The notes: generated from the letters alone by a model not told the origin. DNA of 64,000 nucleotides from Heterohyrax brucei (GCA_028571685.1 CM053141.1:74757833-74821832); one strand, 5' to 3'; counted from the stretch's first letter, positions 47,438-57,700 are shown. A program made the numbers and translations.

Positions 47438-47859
47438 AAATTCTCTTTGCAGGGTAATTTAGCAGGAGTCCTCAAATGTTAAAACTATGTACTACCTTCA
47501 ACTCATCTATTGAACTTCTATGTTTCTATGCTCATACCTCTACACATGAAGGCAGGTACAATTGTGATCACTGCAACATTGTTTACAACAGGGAAGAACC
47601 AGATCTCCTAAAGGGCCAGCGACAGGGAAAGGGTGCATAAACAGTGGCCAATTCTTTCCTTGGGCTACTATGCAGCAGCTTAGAAAACAAGGTAGATTTT
47701 TATATATTTGCACCAGAGAGGCTCCAAAGGGAAAATGTCATTTAAAGAACAGTATGCAAAATATTATTCCATTCAGGAAAAAACTATATATATGTCTGTC
47801 TGCCTATTTCTATCATCTGTCGATTGAGCTGCCTACCTACCTATGTATCTGAAAAAAAC

Positions 47860-48025
47860 AATAACAAAAACCAAATCTGTTGCTGCTGAGTTGATTCTGA
47901 CTCATAGCAACGCTATAGGACAGAACTACCCCGTATGGTTTCCAAGGAGTGACGGGTGAATTTGAACTGCACTTTTTGGTTGGCAGCCGAGTTTTTAACC
48001 ACTGTACCACCAGGCCTCCTCTATT
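47860..48025 (-). mobile_element. AfroSINE, short form, reverse orientation
   Basis: It reads 'atctgttgctgctgagttgattctgactcatagcaacgc' and 'tttgaactgcactttttggttggcagcc', and ends 'taaccactgtaccaccaggcctcc'. Confidence 0.92.
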
Positions 48026-48804
48026 TGCAAATGCGAAGGAAATCAGATGGCTAACAGTGACTGTCTCTCAAAAGGGGAGTAGGATAAGAGATGGAGGAAG
48101 GAGGAACTTCTGGTTTTTGCTTTAGATACTTCGAGTTTTATTTTGCTTATTGTTGGAAGATGGTGATGGGAAGAACCCAGTTCACACAGGAAGGGGGAAG
48201 GAAAAAACCGCTCTCTATTGGTGTGAAGCATGGATTAGATGAGGGTCACAGTGGATGCAGGTATGCCAGTCAGGCGACTATTGGTATGACACAGGAAGGT
48301 AAAAAAGGCTAAATACTGTGTATTTTTTTAAAAAAATGAGCTAACCAACATATCCATCAACAGTGATGGATTATAAATAAATAAATCAGTAAATAAACCC
48401 AGTGGGTTACTATGCATCTATAAAAAGAAATGAGGATTATCAATACGCATTGTTAGAGTATCTCCAGAATATACAGTTAAGTGAAAAAAACAGTTGTGTA
48501 TATTATGCTGCTATTTTGTAGTGGGAGGTGTAAACAGACACACACACATACACACACATTTCTCTGCATTTTTTCAAATGGGTAACCAAGAAAAGAGTAT
48601 ATACAGGGGGACAGAGGAAACAGGGTGCTGAGGGTAGAGACAAACCTGCCAAAGTTCTCTGAAGGTAAGTTCTTTTTTTATATTTTAGACTTGATTTTGG
48701 AACCGTAAACAGTTTGTACTTAACTATGAAGGAAAACTAAATTTTACAATTATTAAAAACTAAAAACAAAATTGAACAAATACATTTAATTATGTATTGC
48801 ATTT
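48026..48804. other. Old L1-like text and unassigned DNA
   Basis: The part at 48,335-48,560 ('aacatatccatcaacagtgatggattataaataaat...tatgcatctataaaaagaaatgagg') resembles a worn LINE 3' region. An (AC)n run lies at 48,537-48,559. No gene is seen. Confidence 0.4.
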
Positions 48805-48985
48805 CAAAACCCTGGTAAGCATACTGGTTAAGAGCTACAGCTGCTAACCCAAAAGTTAGCAGTTCCAATCTACCAGATGCTCCTTGGAAACCCTATGGAG
48901 CAGTTCTACTCTGTCCTATAGGGTCACTATGAGTTGGAATTGACTCATTGGCAACAGATGTGGTGTCTTTTGGGTTTTTTTGGAT
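48805..48985 (+). mobile_element. AfroSINE, short form
   Basis: It reads 'aaccctggtaagcatactggttaagagctacagctgctaaccc', then 'ctccttggaaaccctatggagcagttctactctgtcctatagggtcactatgagttggaattgactcattggcaac'. It lies some 200 bases from candidate exon B. Confidence 0.93.
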
Positions 48986-49175
48986 TATGTGTCAAGTTAG
49001 TCTCATCATAGAAAAATGAATTCATTTAAGTGATTTCAAAACTATATCTTTATTGGGATATACCTAATGACAAAAAAAAAAAAAAAAATTGCCAAAAACT
49101 CCCTCAAAAATCCTAAACTTCTTTCAGCAATCCTATTTTTATTGTCACTCTAAGACAAAGCAGTGATCATCTTAC

Positions 49176-49217
49176 CGTCTGGCAACTGGGATTTTGAGTT
49201 CTCTGGTGTGATACATC
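49176..49217 (-). CDS. Candidate unknown gene, exon B (small)
   Basis: On the minus strand 'caagtgttgttcttag' is followed by 42 exon bases and a GTAAGA donor. The exon takes two bases to finish a codon, then encodes CITPENSKSQLPD, and leaves one base for the next exon. Joined to exon A upstream (which leaves one base) and exon C downstream (which supplies two), it keeps the frame open and creates Gly and Glu at the two joins. Its length is a multiple of three, so it could also be skipped without a frameshift. It is too short to be judged alone; the case rests on phase and splice signals. Confidence 0.42.
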
Positions 49218-49670
49218 CTAAGAACAACACTTGAAAAAAAAATTCAGCTGTTTTTAGTCATCATATTTTGGCAAAAGTATTGTTAACTGAGACTGCTGTT
49301 AGTATATTTGTACATATCGTGGGATAAAGGTAATGAATAATTCTCTTCTGTCAACTTGTATTTGTATTTGAGAACTGGACTTCTTAGTTTGGAATAAAGG
49401 AAATACAAATGCAGGCTAGAAACTTAAGCAAAATCTCTGTAATTAGCAGTATTAGTGATTCATCTTGAAAAAAATTTGTATTTCCTATCCTTGTCCCCTG
49501 AAAATATCTAGACACAATAACCAACACAGTAGCAATAAGCACCCTTAGCATGTAAATTATGGTCTTTAAATTATCATTCCCTACTTAGGGAATCTGGGTT
49601 CAATAGACAAATGGCTAATTTAGATTCTGAGGCCAGAAACGTACAAGATGAGTGGAAAACATCTTGTCAT
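49218..49670. other. Unassigned, AT-rich intron-like DNA
   Basis: No repeat or gene is recognised. If the minus-strand candidate gene is real, this lies in its intron between exons A and B. Confidence 0.4.
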
Positions 49671-49674
49671 ACCA

Positions 49675-49840
49675 CAGTCCAAAAAATCACACCGCCATCA
49701 AGTAAATTCTTACTCATAGTGACCCTACAAGACAGGGCAGAACTGCTCCACAGTTTCCAAGGAGCACTTAGCGGACTTAACTACAGACCTTTTGGTTAGT
49801 TGTTGTAACACTTAACTATTACATCACCAAAGTTTCCACA
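49675..49840 (-). mobile_element. AfroSINE, short form, reverse orientation
   Basis: It reads 'caccgccatcaagtaaattcttactcatagtgaccctacaagacag' and 'taactacagaccttttggttagttg', and ends 'acatcaccaaagtttcc'. Confidence 0.9.
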
Positions 49841-50137
49841 GACCAAAGACAGGACAATTAAAGAATACAGATATGAATAATGATTGCAAATTATATTCTT
49901 ACTGATACAAAAAATGTTATTAGTCACTTTGGAAAATGTCATGAGACAAAGTTCATTATTTTGAAAATTACATGCAAGAGAAAGAATTGTATGTTTATTT
50001 TTACTTTTCTGTACAAACTATATCAGGCTAATGAATTGATGGGGTGATTTTTTTTCCCCCAACAGAAATCTTCTAGTTGTCAAATGAAGAAATAATAGTA
50101 TTAGAATATGACCATTTTCCAGCTCTTAATGAATGGA

Positions 50138-50300
50138 AACCCTGGTGGTGTACTAGTTAAGTGCTACATATGCTAAGCAAAAGGTCTGCAGTTCAAATAC
50201 ACCTGGCCATCCTTGGAAACTCTACGGCGCGTTCTACTCTGACCCACACGGTCACTATGAGTTGGAAACAACTCGACGGCGGTGGATTTGGATTTTTTTG
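50138..50300 (+). mobile_element. AfroSINE, short form; last clear copy before MAP1B
   Basis: It runs from 'ggaaaccctggtggtgtactagttaagtgc' to 'gtcactatgagttggaaacaactcgacggcggtgg'. No further AfroSINE was found from here to the window end. Confidence 0.93.
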
Positions 50301-50457
50301 GAATGAAGTAATGGATCTAGGTAACGTCTGTCTCTGGTTGCTAATATCACAAAAAAGGGCTTGACCAGATTTTGTGTGCTTCTCGACAGGAGGACATAAG
50401 TATCACCATCAAATATCCTTGGGGGTGGGGAGAATCAAATCTGCATCTGATTGAATG

Positions 50458-50650
50458 TTTAGCTTTAACTATCAGTAGACAGGCAATTCAGAAGACAGAA
50501 GAATAGGTTAAATAATACATCAGGGATCCATTCAACAAAATCCAGACTTTGTAAAAATCTGCAAATCTGCAGGACGAATGATCTGGTTATTCACCAAAAT
50601 TACTGCAAGGAAAAAAGGAGAGAGAATAGGAACTCACAGACTGAGAGACT
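50458..50650 (+). repeat. Dispersed repeat, copy 1
   Basis: It shares 'aagacagaagaataggttaaataatac', 'gactttgtaaaaatctgca' and 'atctggttattcaccaaaattactgcaagga' with 52,503-52,655. I do not know the family. It may be part of an old L1 or a DNA element. Confidence 0.7.
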
Positions 50651-51044
50651 TGAGACACACCAATCAATAAGAATATATAGACTTTATTTGAATCTTGATT
50701 CAAACAAGTAATTATAAATGTTGTTTGAGATTATTTGAGAAAATTAAAACACAGATGGGATGGATCTTAAATTATTATCATTAATCTTTTAGATGTAATG
50801 AAGTTATTTTTGTTATGTAAAAAATAATCTTATCTTTTACACAAGATAGCGAAATATCTATAGATAAAGTTATATGATACCTGGGATTTCCTTCAAAAAT
50901 AATCAAGGCAGAAAAGGTGAATAGATGAAGGAAGACTGGCCACGAATTCATAATTGTTAAAACTGGATAATAGTGTATCTTCTAATATCTTCTCTATTTT
51001 TACACCTTTGAAATTTTCCACGGTAAGATGCTAAATACTAAAAC

Positions 51045-51265
51045 AACTAGCCCTTATTGAGTACTTGCGTATAAGGCACTATTATAAGCATTTTACCTAT
51101 TCCCTGTCTATGAGATAGACAGGCTATCCAAACGAGAAAACCAAATCACAGAGTGGTTATGTACCTTGCCCAGGGTCACACAGCTAATATATTATGATGC
51201 TGGGATTCCAGACCAGTAGTCTGACTCCAGAACCCATTGTCTAACCCATACACTACTATGTATGG
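51045..51265 (+). mobile_element. MIR SINE
   Basis: It reads 'attgagtacttgcgtataaggcactattataagcattttacc', 'cttgcccagggtcacacagctaata' and 'ctgactccagaacccattgtctaaccca', in full MIR order. Confidence 0.9.
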
Positions 51266-51769
51266 CAGCTTGCACTAGAGTGGTAATACTGGTAAGCAGT
51301 GGAAGAACTGAGGTGATTGTCAGGAAGTAAAACTGACCAGACTACATACTGGTTCGCACATACAGCTGAGGGTCAGGAAGGAGTCTAAGATGCCTTTGAA
51401 GTTTCTGGCTTGTGTCATAGGATTGATGATAATATTCACTGAAATTTGGAAAGCAGGAGATGACTGGGTTTGAAGGGCAAAGATGCTGATTTGGTCTTGG
51501 AGAAGGTTGACTTGGTGGTGTTTTTGGTACATCCAAGAGATGTCTGGGGGCAGCTGACAAGACAGGTACTCTTAAGCCACTTTTCCCTTTCTACTTCTTT
51601 AGAACTGCATCCTTTTTCTTGGAGTAAGGATGGGAGACTGATTTTGCACTGTCTATTCTTGTTTCAGGGATGTTGGTGACTCTGCCCAACTGCATCTTTA
51701 GTAAGAATTTTATTCCATTGTCTAAAGAACTGGGAGAAAACATTGGTATTAATATTTCCAGTCAATTCA

Positions 51770-51985
51770 TCAATCATATATTGAGTATATACTGTGTCCC
51801 AAGTACTCTATTAAGTACTTACATGTTATATCATTTAATCCTCTCACACACATATACTTGAACAGTTAAGAAGATACATTCTTCCCATTACACAGGCGAA
51901 GGCTGAAAAACAGTAAGTCACTTGCCTGAAGTTACAGAGCTATAAAGTTGGAGTCAGCATCCCTAGTCTGTTCTACCCCTTGTGT
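51770..51985 (+). mobile_element. MIR SINE
   Basis: It reads 'atattgagtatatactgtgtcccaagtactctattaag', 'atatcatttaatcctc' and 'cacttgcctgaagttacagagctataaagttggagtcag'. Confidence 0.85.
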
Positions 51986-52296
51986 CTTCGTTTTTCAAAG
52001 TATGGGCGAAGACTTATGTGGTCCATGGTCATAGCATTTAATTGTATTGATTCACACAGTAAGAAAGCTTCTCTGTTGTAATTTTCTTCTAACCTTTCTT
52101 TTGCGCTAGTATGTCTTTGACGCTTCACTCATACTTACTAATCTCTATTTTTAACCTAGAGAAGGTATACCCCAGACTCAGAGTCCTGGGTAGAAATAGT
52201 ATTTAGCAAAAATTTAATCACACTGTCTTGTTTTCATTATGTTTAGTAATATAGATATCTCCTATTTATAAGTGATACTGGTGTTTCCATTTATGT

Positions 52297-52705
52297 GTTA
52301 TTAAATGCATCAAGTCAGTTCCAACTGACAGTGACTCTACATACTGCAGAACGAAACAATGCACAGTCCTCTACCATCCTCATAATCCTTGTTATGCTAG
52401 GTCCCGCTGTAGCGGCCACTGTGTCAGTCCATCTCATTCCTCACTTCCGCGGACCCTGTACTTCACCAAACATGATGTTTGTCTTCAGGGACTAGTCCCA
52501 TCTGATAAAAGAAACTTCAGAAGATAGAAGAACAGGTTAAATAATACACGCATTCAGCGAAATTCAGACTTTGTAAAACTCTGCAGAATAAATTATCTGG
52601 TTATTCAACAAAATTATTGCAAGGAGACAAAAAGGAGAGAATAGACATATCTGTCAATAAAGATATTGCTTCTGAGGAGTGTTCTGGCTGTATTTCTTCC
52701 ATTTG
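52297..52705 (-). mobile_element. RTE 3' tail, reverse, split by a repeat
   Basis: The left part 'attaaatgcatcaagtcagttccaactgacagtgactc...cagaacgaaacaatgcacag' runs to about 52,502. The right part 'cttctgaggagtgttctggctgtatttcttcc' resumes near 52,666. Between them lies the second copy of the 50,458-50,650 repeat. Confidence 0.75.
52503..52655 (+). repeat. Dispersed repeat, copy 2, inside RTE tail
   Basis: It is the partner of 50,458-50,650. It starts near 'cttcagaagatagaagaacagg' and ends near 'aggagagaatagacatatctgtcaataaaga'. It is shorter than copy 1 by small deletions. Confidence 0.75.
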
Positions 52706-53282
52706 TATAGCAACATAAAAGTTCACTTAAAAATAAAGGGAAGTAAATAAATGAATGAGCTGATTTAAGGAACTATCTCATAAATAAAAGCAATGACAGT
52801 TCACAGAAATGCCAGGAAATTGCTAGATGAGGCTGGGCTTTAGTACTGACCTTTGGAAAACAGTGTACCTCGCCATACTTCCCCTTCTCCATTGTAGCCT
52901 TTGGTGTTGGCCTCATCTCTGTAACAATTAAATGTCTTCTCTTGACCAAGACTTCATCTGTTATCGTTTGACTTAGAAACTCTTAGTCACTATTCACTGG
53001 TGAATTCAACTCTCCAGTGAGTTTGTTACAGTCCCCAAATGCTACAGTCCAGATAGTACCTTTATTTTCCTTTGATCAGAGCAGTATGTGGGATGGGACC
53101 CAAAGCCTTTGGCTGTCTACCATGTCTAGCGTATCAGGATTTCACAAAACAGCTAAGAGCAAAGACTATGCTACCAGTAAGTCACTGTGGTTAACAGCAA
53201 AGACAGCTGGGTCTTTTTGGCTATCTTAAAATTATCCAGGTGATGGGGGGGGACCCAACTTCCTGTATTAAAAGTATATTAC
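52706..53282. other. Unassigned; possible plus-strand exon-like block
   Basis: On the + strand, 53,032-53,176 is open for 48 codons. It lies between 'gtttgttacag' and 'gctacca|gtaagt', which would be acceptor and donor. No partner exon was found, so I only flag it. The rest is not recognised. Confidence 0.25.
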
Positions 53283-53411
53283 CTACTGTATTTTCTGTCC
53301 ATTCAGCTTCCCTAAACATCTCATTCCCCAGTCTTTTATGACGGTACCATATTTGAATACTTTGTTCCTTTTCCACCCCGCTTCCTGGCACTGAAGCTGT
53401 ATTCAGCAAGT
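53283..53411 (-). CDS. Candidate unknown gene, exon A (most upstream seen)
   Basis: On the minus strand 'ctacaaccttttcttgcag' is a strong acceptor. The exon is 129 bases: two bases of a split codon, 42 codons and one base. The translation includes EQSIQIWYRHKRLGNEM and FREAEWTENTV. Two overlapping donors exist, GTAGGT after 53,288 and GTAATA after 53,283. Only the second keeps the frame open through exons B and C. The acceptor implies at least one more exon further right, towards or past the MAP1B promoter, which I could not locate. The IQIWYRHKR string recalls homeodomain helix 3, but the rest of that fold is absent. Confidence 0.45.
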
Positions 53412-54099
53412 CTGCAAGAAAAGGTTGTAGAGAGGCTTCCTTTAAAAAAAAAAAGGAACACATTTTTTATGAGTTCTGCTAAGCATAGACAAAGGCAATA
53501 AAAATCCCAGCGCTACATATATTTTAAAAGACATCATTGCCACATAAAATAATTTTGCCTGTGTGTTCCCCAAGGAACTGACAAGTATATTGTAGTCACT
53601 GCCGTCCTGCTGCATAGAGACAGCATCTTCTCTTTATTCTTTGTGATGCCTGGTACTATCCATTCTGCATATTATTAAGAAATCTGTGTCCAAGATAATG
53701 CATCTGTATTGCTCTCATTTCCCATGAGCACCACTAAGTCAGTATATTTCACCCTTGGGCCTTAGGAGTGGACTCAAAACCCAAACAACAGCAGGTTAAG
53801 TTTTGCACTTCTGATGTTACTAAGATGGTAAATATTGCTCTTAGTAAAAACGTCTTCCTACATCTACAAGGTCGTAGAAAAGACCGGTTCCATTTTCCTG
53901 GGCGGGGTACCCTGAGCACCAAATGTACTGTAGTTTTAAAGGCTCCTCAGAACCTGGCTTCACTGCAGATGGGACTCCAGGCAGAGGTTTGACCTGCACA
54001 CCTTGGACAAGGGAAACACTCCATTCGGAAAACGGAAACTCATTCTAGTCTTCTCCACAAGCTGGGTGGGGGTTCTGACAGGGCACTGGGTGTGGGTAA
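53412..54099. other. MAP1B upstream flank, no gene recognised
   Basis: This is non-repetitive DNA leading into the CpG island. Overlapping frames on both strands at 53,768-54,565 are open because of base composition and are not called. An upstream exon of the minus-strand candidate could lie here, but no block with clear borders was found. Confidence 0.4.
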
Positions 54100-54243
54100 G
54101 TGGATTAGGAGTGTATTTCCCCGTAACGGCTGCATCGGGAGCCGTTTGGGTTCCCGTCCCCGACTCAAAGCCCTGCCCAGACCATTGTCCGCACACCTCG
54201 TCCCTCCAGCTTCCGGGCCGCGGGCGAGATGATTTGCTGCAGA

Positions 54244-54251
54244 TGACATCA
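54244..54251 (+). promoter_or_regulatory. CRE/AP-1-like site TGACATCA
   Basis: An 8-bp TGACATCA lies about 118 bases upstream of the TATA box, one base from the TGACGTCA consensus for CREB/ATF factors. Position and sequence suggest a real site, but no binding evidence exists here. Confidence 0.4.
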
Positions 54252-54361
54252 GCCCCGGGCCAACGGCTGGAAGAGCGGAGGCAGCCACCGCGTGAGGATG
54301 TGCCGGGTGGTCCTTTCCTCCTCCTCTTCCTCCTCCTCCCGGGCTCCCTGACGCGTCTTGA

Positions 54362-54369
54362 TATAAAAG
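54362..54369 (+). promoter_or_regulatory. MAP1B: MAP1B TATA box
   Basis: TATAAAAG sits within otherwise GC-rich DNA, preceded by a C/T tract at 54,311-54,342. Initiation would be expected near 54,390-54,400, where 'ttctctcactccc' offers an initiator-like pyrimidine site. That would give a 5' UTR of about 195 bases. A TATA box inside a CpG island implies a tightly regulated start rather than the dispersed start of housekeeping genes. Confidence 0.7.
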
Positions 54370-54391
54370 CGGCGCCTCCTCCCTGCGTTCT

Positions 54392-54591
54392 CTCACTCCC
54401 GGCTCCTCTCCGCGGCGCGCTCAGCGCCGAGCTAGGAGAGGGCGGAGGGGGAGGCGGCGCGAAGCCCCAGGAGGAGGGGGGACGCAGGGGGCGGAGCCGA
54501 GGCAGCACCCTCCTAGATAATCCTTTCTCCTGCCGCAGAGGAGAGGAACGGCCGGAGCGCGACACAGCCCGAGGCTTAGCCGCCCGGCAGG
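54392..54591 (+). other. MAP1B: MAP1B 5' UTR (start approximate)
   Basis: The start is inferred from the TATA position. The leader is G- and C-rich, with several GGCGG and GGAGG tracts, and should fold strongly. No ATG was seen upstream of the start codon in this stretch. Confidence 0.6.
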
Positions 54592-54775
54592 ATGGCGACT
54601 GTGGTGGTGGAACCCACCGAGGCCGAGCCGTCCGGCAGCATCACCAACCCGGCAGCGTCCACCTCACCTAGCCTGTCACACCGCTTCCTCGACAGCAAGT
54701 TCTACCTGTTGGTGGTTGTCGGCGAGATCGTGACCGAGGAGCACCTGCGGCGCGCCATCGGCAACATCGAGCTAG
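54592..54775 (+). CDS. MAP1B: MAP1B coding exon 1, N-terminus
   Basis: It encodes the first 61 residues of microtubule-associated protein 1B, a large neuronal protein. MAP1B binds microtubules and actin and supports axon growth and guidance. It is made as a precursor of roughly 2,460 residues and cleaved into a heavy chain and light chain LC1. The translation starts MATVVVEPTEAEPSGS and continues through SHRFLDSKFYLLVVVGEI to RRAIGNIEL, as in mammalian MAP1B. The ATG is in fair context (gcaggATGg) and is the first in the leader. The exon ends 'gagctag|gtaagt' in phase 1 and joins exon 2 to give Gly-Ile-Arg-Ser-Trp. A few residues in the variable segment (positions 8-18) differ from the human protein as I recall it. 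The exon is intact. Confidence 0.98.
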
Positions 54776-57700
54776 GTAAGTGTCTCTGCGTCTGCAGGGG
54801 ACGAGCGCAGCAAGACGCGCAAACACGACCCCACCCAGGGCGCAACGGCCAGACCCTCCCCGGGCGCACCCCACACTCCTGCCCCTCCCCGCCATCTCCC
54901 GCACTCCATCCAGACTATTTCTTGGGCTACTTTTTTGGAGAATAATCCGAATTATTAGATTTAAGAACCTGAGAGAGCGAACCTTTCATAACCTTGAAGG
55001 ATCTGTCACGGAGCTGACCACCGCCTCTCTCACTAAGTGAAATGCAGGTGTCAGAGGCATAGAGGCCACCGTAAAGCTGCAAATACTAGGGGCAAAGGAG
55101 GGGTGGGGAGAACTGATGCAACCGCTCCTTTTCAGCCTCCCAGTCTCCCTACAAATGGCTAGGGGCCCCGTCGCCAGCAGACCCTGGGCTGAAACATGTG
55201 CCAAGGCTAGCTTGGGAATCGTCCCTACCCACGGCCACGTTAGCCTCCAAGAAATGCCTTTTCTGGCTTAAAAACCGCCAGATCCGTTCCTTCCTGAGAA
55301 TGACTAGGCTAGTGCTGGACCACACCCGCCCCCGCCCCCTCCCCCTAACTCCCCCACCCGGAACGCAAGGATGGAGAACCGCCTTAGCTTGGTTTCCAGA
55401 CAGCGTGCCTTGCTACAGTCCCTGGGTCCTCGGTTACAGCTTTCAGAAAGGACAATGGGACCCCAATTTGCGGGGTGGGGCTTCTTTTAAAAGTCCCTGT
55501 CTCGGGAGGGACAGTTGGGGGGTGGGGGCGGCGGGTAGCGCCACCTCGTCGCCCGTTGCGCGCACCAGGAGCGCGCTCTGCAGAGGCCGAATAGCGGTTC
55601 CCCGGGAGTCCTGGGCGGGGCTGTGGGGGTCTGGCGGGCACAGCCTGGGGCTCGTGGACCGACCGGTTTCCCAGCCCCACCCAGGCTGCTGCAGTGCTCT
55701 CACCGCACGTCGCACCTGTCCCCTGCACTGCGGCGCCCATCGGGCGCGGCTGGCTGGGCGTGCGCTCCACCCGGGCCTCGGGCTCTGCCAGGGCTGCGCT
55801 CCCCCACCGCTCCCTCAGCCCGGCTTTGTTGCGCTCTGAGCCCCCGGGTGGGCAGATCTCTTTTCTGCCTTTCCCTTTACCCCTGGCGCGCCCATCTCCG
55901 TCCCAGTCCTCCCCTCACCCCTGGCAGAGGTCGCCGGGTCCCTCTGCAGCCCCAGCCCGTGCTCTATTCTCTTGGGGTGGTGCTGAAGCGTTTCTACCCT
56001 AGACACCGGTTGGTGGGCGTGGTGCAGTCCGCACTGCGGTCTCTACGGCAGCCCGAGGCGGACAAAGGGCGTTCACGCAGCCCTTGTCCCCTGCTCTCCC
56101 CACCCCCAACAATGAAAGACGAAGTAAAATGCTTGCTTTAGAAAGAAAAAAATAAACGCTTGTCGTCTGCCTCTCTGTTTGGAAACGTCCACTTGTCCCC
56201 AGAACAAAAGGCTGCAGGGTGGAGACTGAAGTTGAGGACCTGGTTCTTTTGTTTAACTCTTAAGCACTGATTTTCCTTTTCAGCTAAAAAAAAAAAAAAT
56301 AAATCCATAAAAAATGGGAGCAGGAATCGGATATTATTAGAAAAAAAAATCCAGGATAAAAGATCCTTCTATAATGAAATGCTTCATTTGAGCATTCAGC
56401 AACCCTTAATTTTCAGACTATAGGCCTTTAATCAGAACTGTTCTGCTTAGGTTTACTACATATTTTCCTCCTTGGAAAAATTTCACACCTACTGACTTTG
56501 GGTGTGGTTACCATGGTAATCAATGACTGGATTTTTAAAAAAATATCATTTGTCAGTTGGCTTGGCAGGGAAACAATAATTCACTAGAAAGTGTTTTTTT
56601 TTTAAGAGATAAAATCTTCATAACCCCTCGGTGTGGTGCCAGGAGAGGGATCATTACCCTCATTTTGGAAATGGGCGTCTAGAGAGGCTGTAAGGATAGG
56701 GGACTGGCTCAAGGTCAAACCGCGCGCAAGTAACAGGAGGAAGAGTACTGCACCATCACTTTTTTTCTGGCCCTGTCACCGGTGCTAAGGCAAGGCAGGC
56801 TAACACATCAGAGATTTCAAATACAGACGTTTTCGGAGCTTGCCTTTGTACAGTCCCGCACTTGTGGGCAGCGCCCCATGCGGAGAGCCGGTTTAGCAGT
56901 CACCGCTCCGACCAATTATCTTCCTGCTTTGTTACTTGCTGGTCCTCCTTTCAGAGCGGGAATCCTCGGGGGGTTACTCAAGCTGCTTCTGCTGGAGGAT
57001 CTGACAGATGCATCCCAGTACTGCTGCGAAGTGCTTCCTGTCTTTATTCTTTATTTGTATTTTTACTAGCACTGAGGGATAAAACTCAGATCTGCCTTCC
57101 AATTTCCTTTTAATTAAAAAAAAAAAAGCATTAATGTGACTTATATAGAGGAAAGGGCACAGCTCATAGGTAAGCAGCTCAATGAATTTTCACAATATGA
57201 ACACACCTGTGTTATCCAGTTCAAGAAACACACTGCTGGGATCCCGGAAGCCGGCCTCAGGTTCCCTTTCTAGTCACCATGCCTCCCTGATTTTTAATTC
57301 CCGCATGTGCTCAGGTTTTTGCACAGAAGTCTGAAATGGCTTTATTGATCCCATTAAGAATCAATCAAGTGAGTGAACACAGCCGTTTCCTCATTCACAG
57401 TAACAGATGCTGTCTTTCCTCTGGAGATTGCTCTCCTGGGTCCTGGGGTCTTGGCTGCAACACAGGCTGCAGCATTTTCCCATGCCAAGTGAAAATGCTG
57501 CTCTAGCAGCTTTTCAGACGATTTGAGATGACTTAGCAACAGGGCAGGTTGACTCTGTTCCCCTGTGGGTGACACACTGCCTTAGTCTTCAGGTCCCAGC
57601 TGGGCCTCCTCCAGAAGTCGCTCTGATGGTGCTGTTGTTGTTGCTGGTGGCACTGGGTCATGTTGTGTGAAGCAAGGTGGATCTGGTCCAGGGGGTTGGC

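Larger units (their letters stand above)
54100..56060. promoter_or_regulatory. MAP1B: CpG island over the MAP1B promoter and exon 1
   Basis: CpG density rises sharply near 54,100 and falls after about 56,060. It is densest at 54,200-54,780 and 55,500-55,830. The island covers the promoter, the 5' UTR, coding exon 1 and the first 1.3 kb of intron 1, as is common for neuronal developmental genes. The extension into the intron may mark an internal control region. Long frames on both strands here (for example 55,198-55,839 and 55,623-56,141) are products of GC richness and are not genes. Confidence 0.88.

Noticed and set aside
48537-48559. (AC)n run as a notable satellite
   Set aside because: It is short and ordinary for mammalian DNA, and it lies near a worn LINE piece.
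53283-53411. Candidate exon A as a homeodomain helix 3
   Set aside because: The IQIWYRHKR string looks like it at first, but there are no flanking helices with the expected spacing, and the preceding residues do not fit.
53960-54671. Long frames on both strands (201 and 222 codons) across the MAP1B promoter
   Set aside because: GC-rich DNA has few stop codons. The frames overlap each other and the promoter, and their Arg/Pro/Gly-rich translations lack any family signal.
55198-56141. Frames of 213, 172 and 128 codons in intron 1
   Set aside because: They lie in the CpG-rich start of the intron on both strands at once, with low-complexity translations and no splice borders that fit MAP1B.
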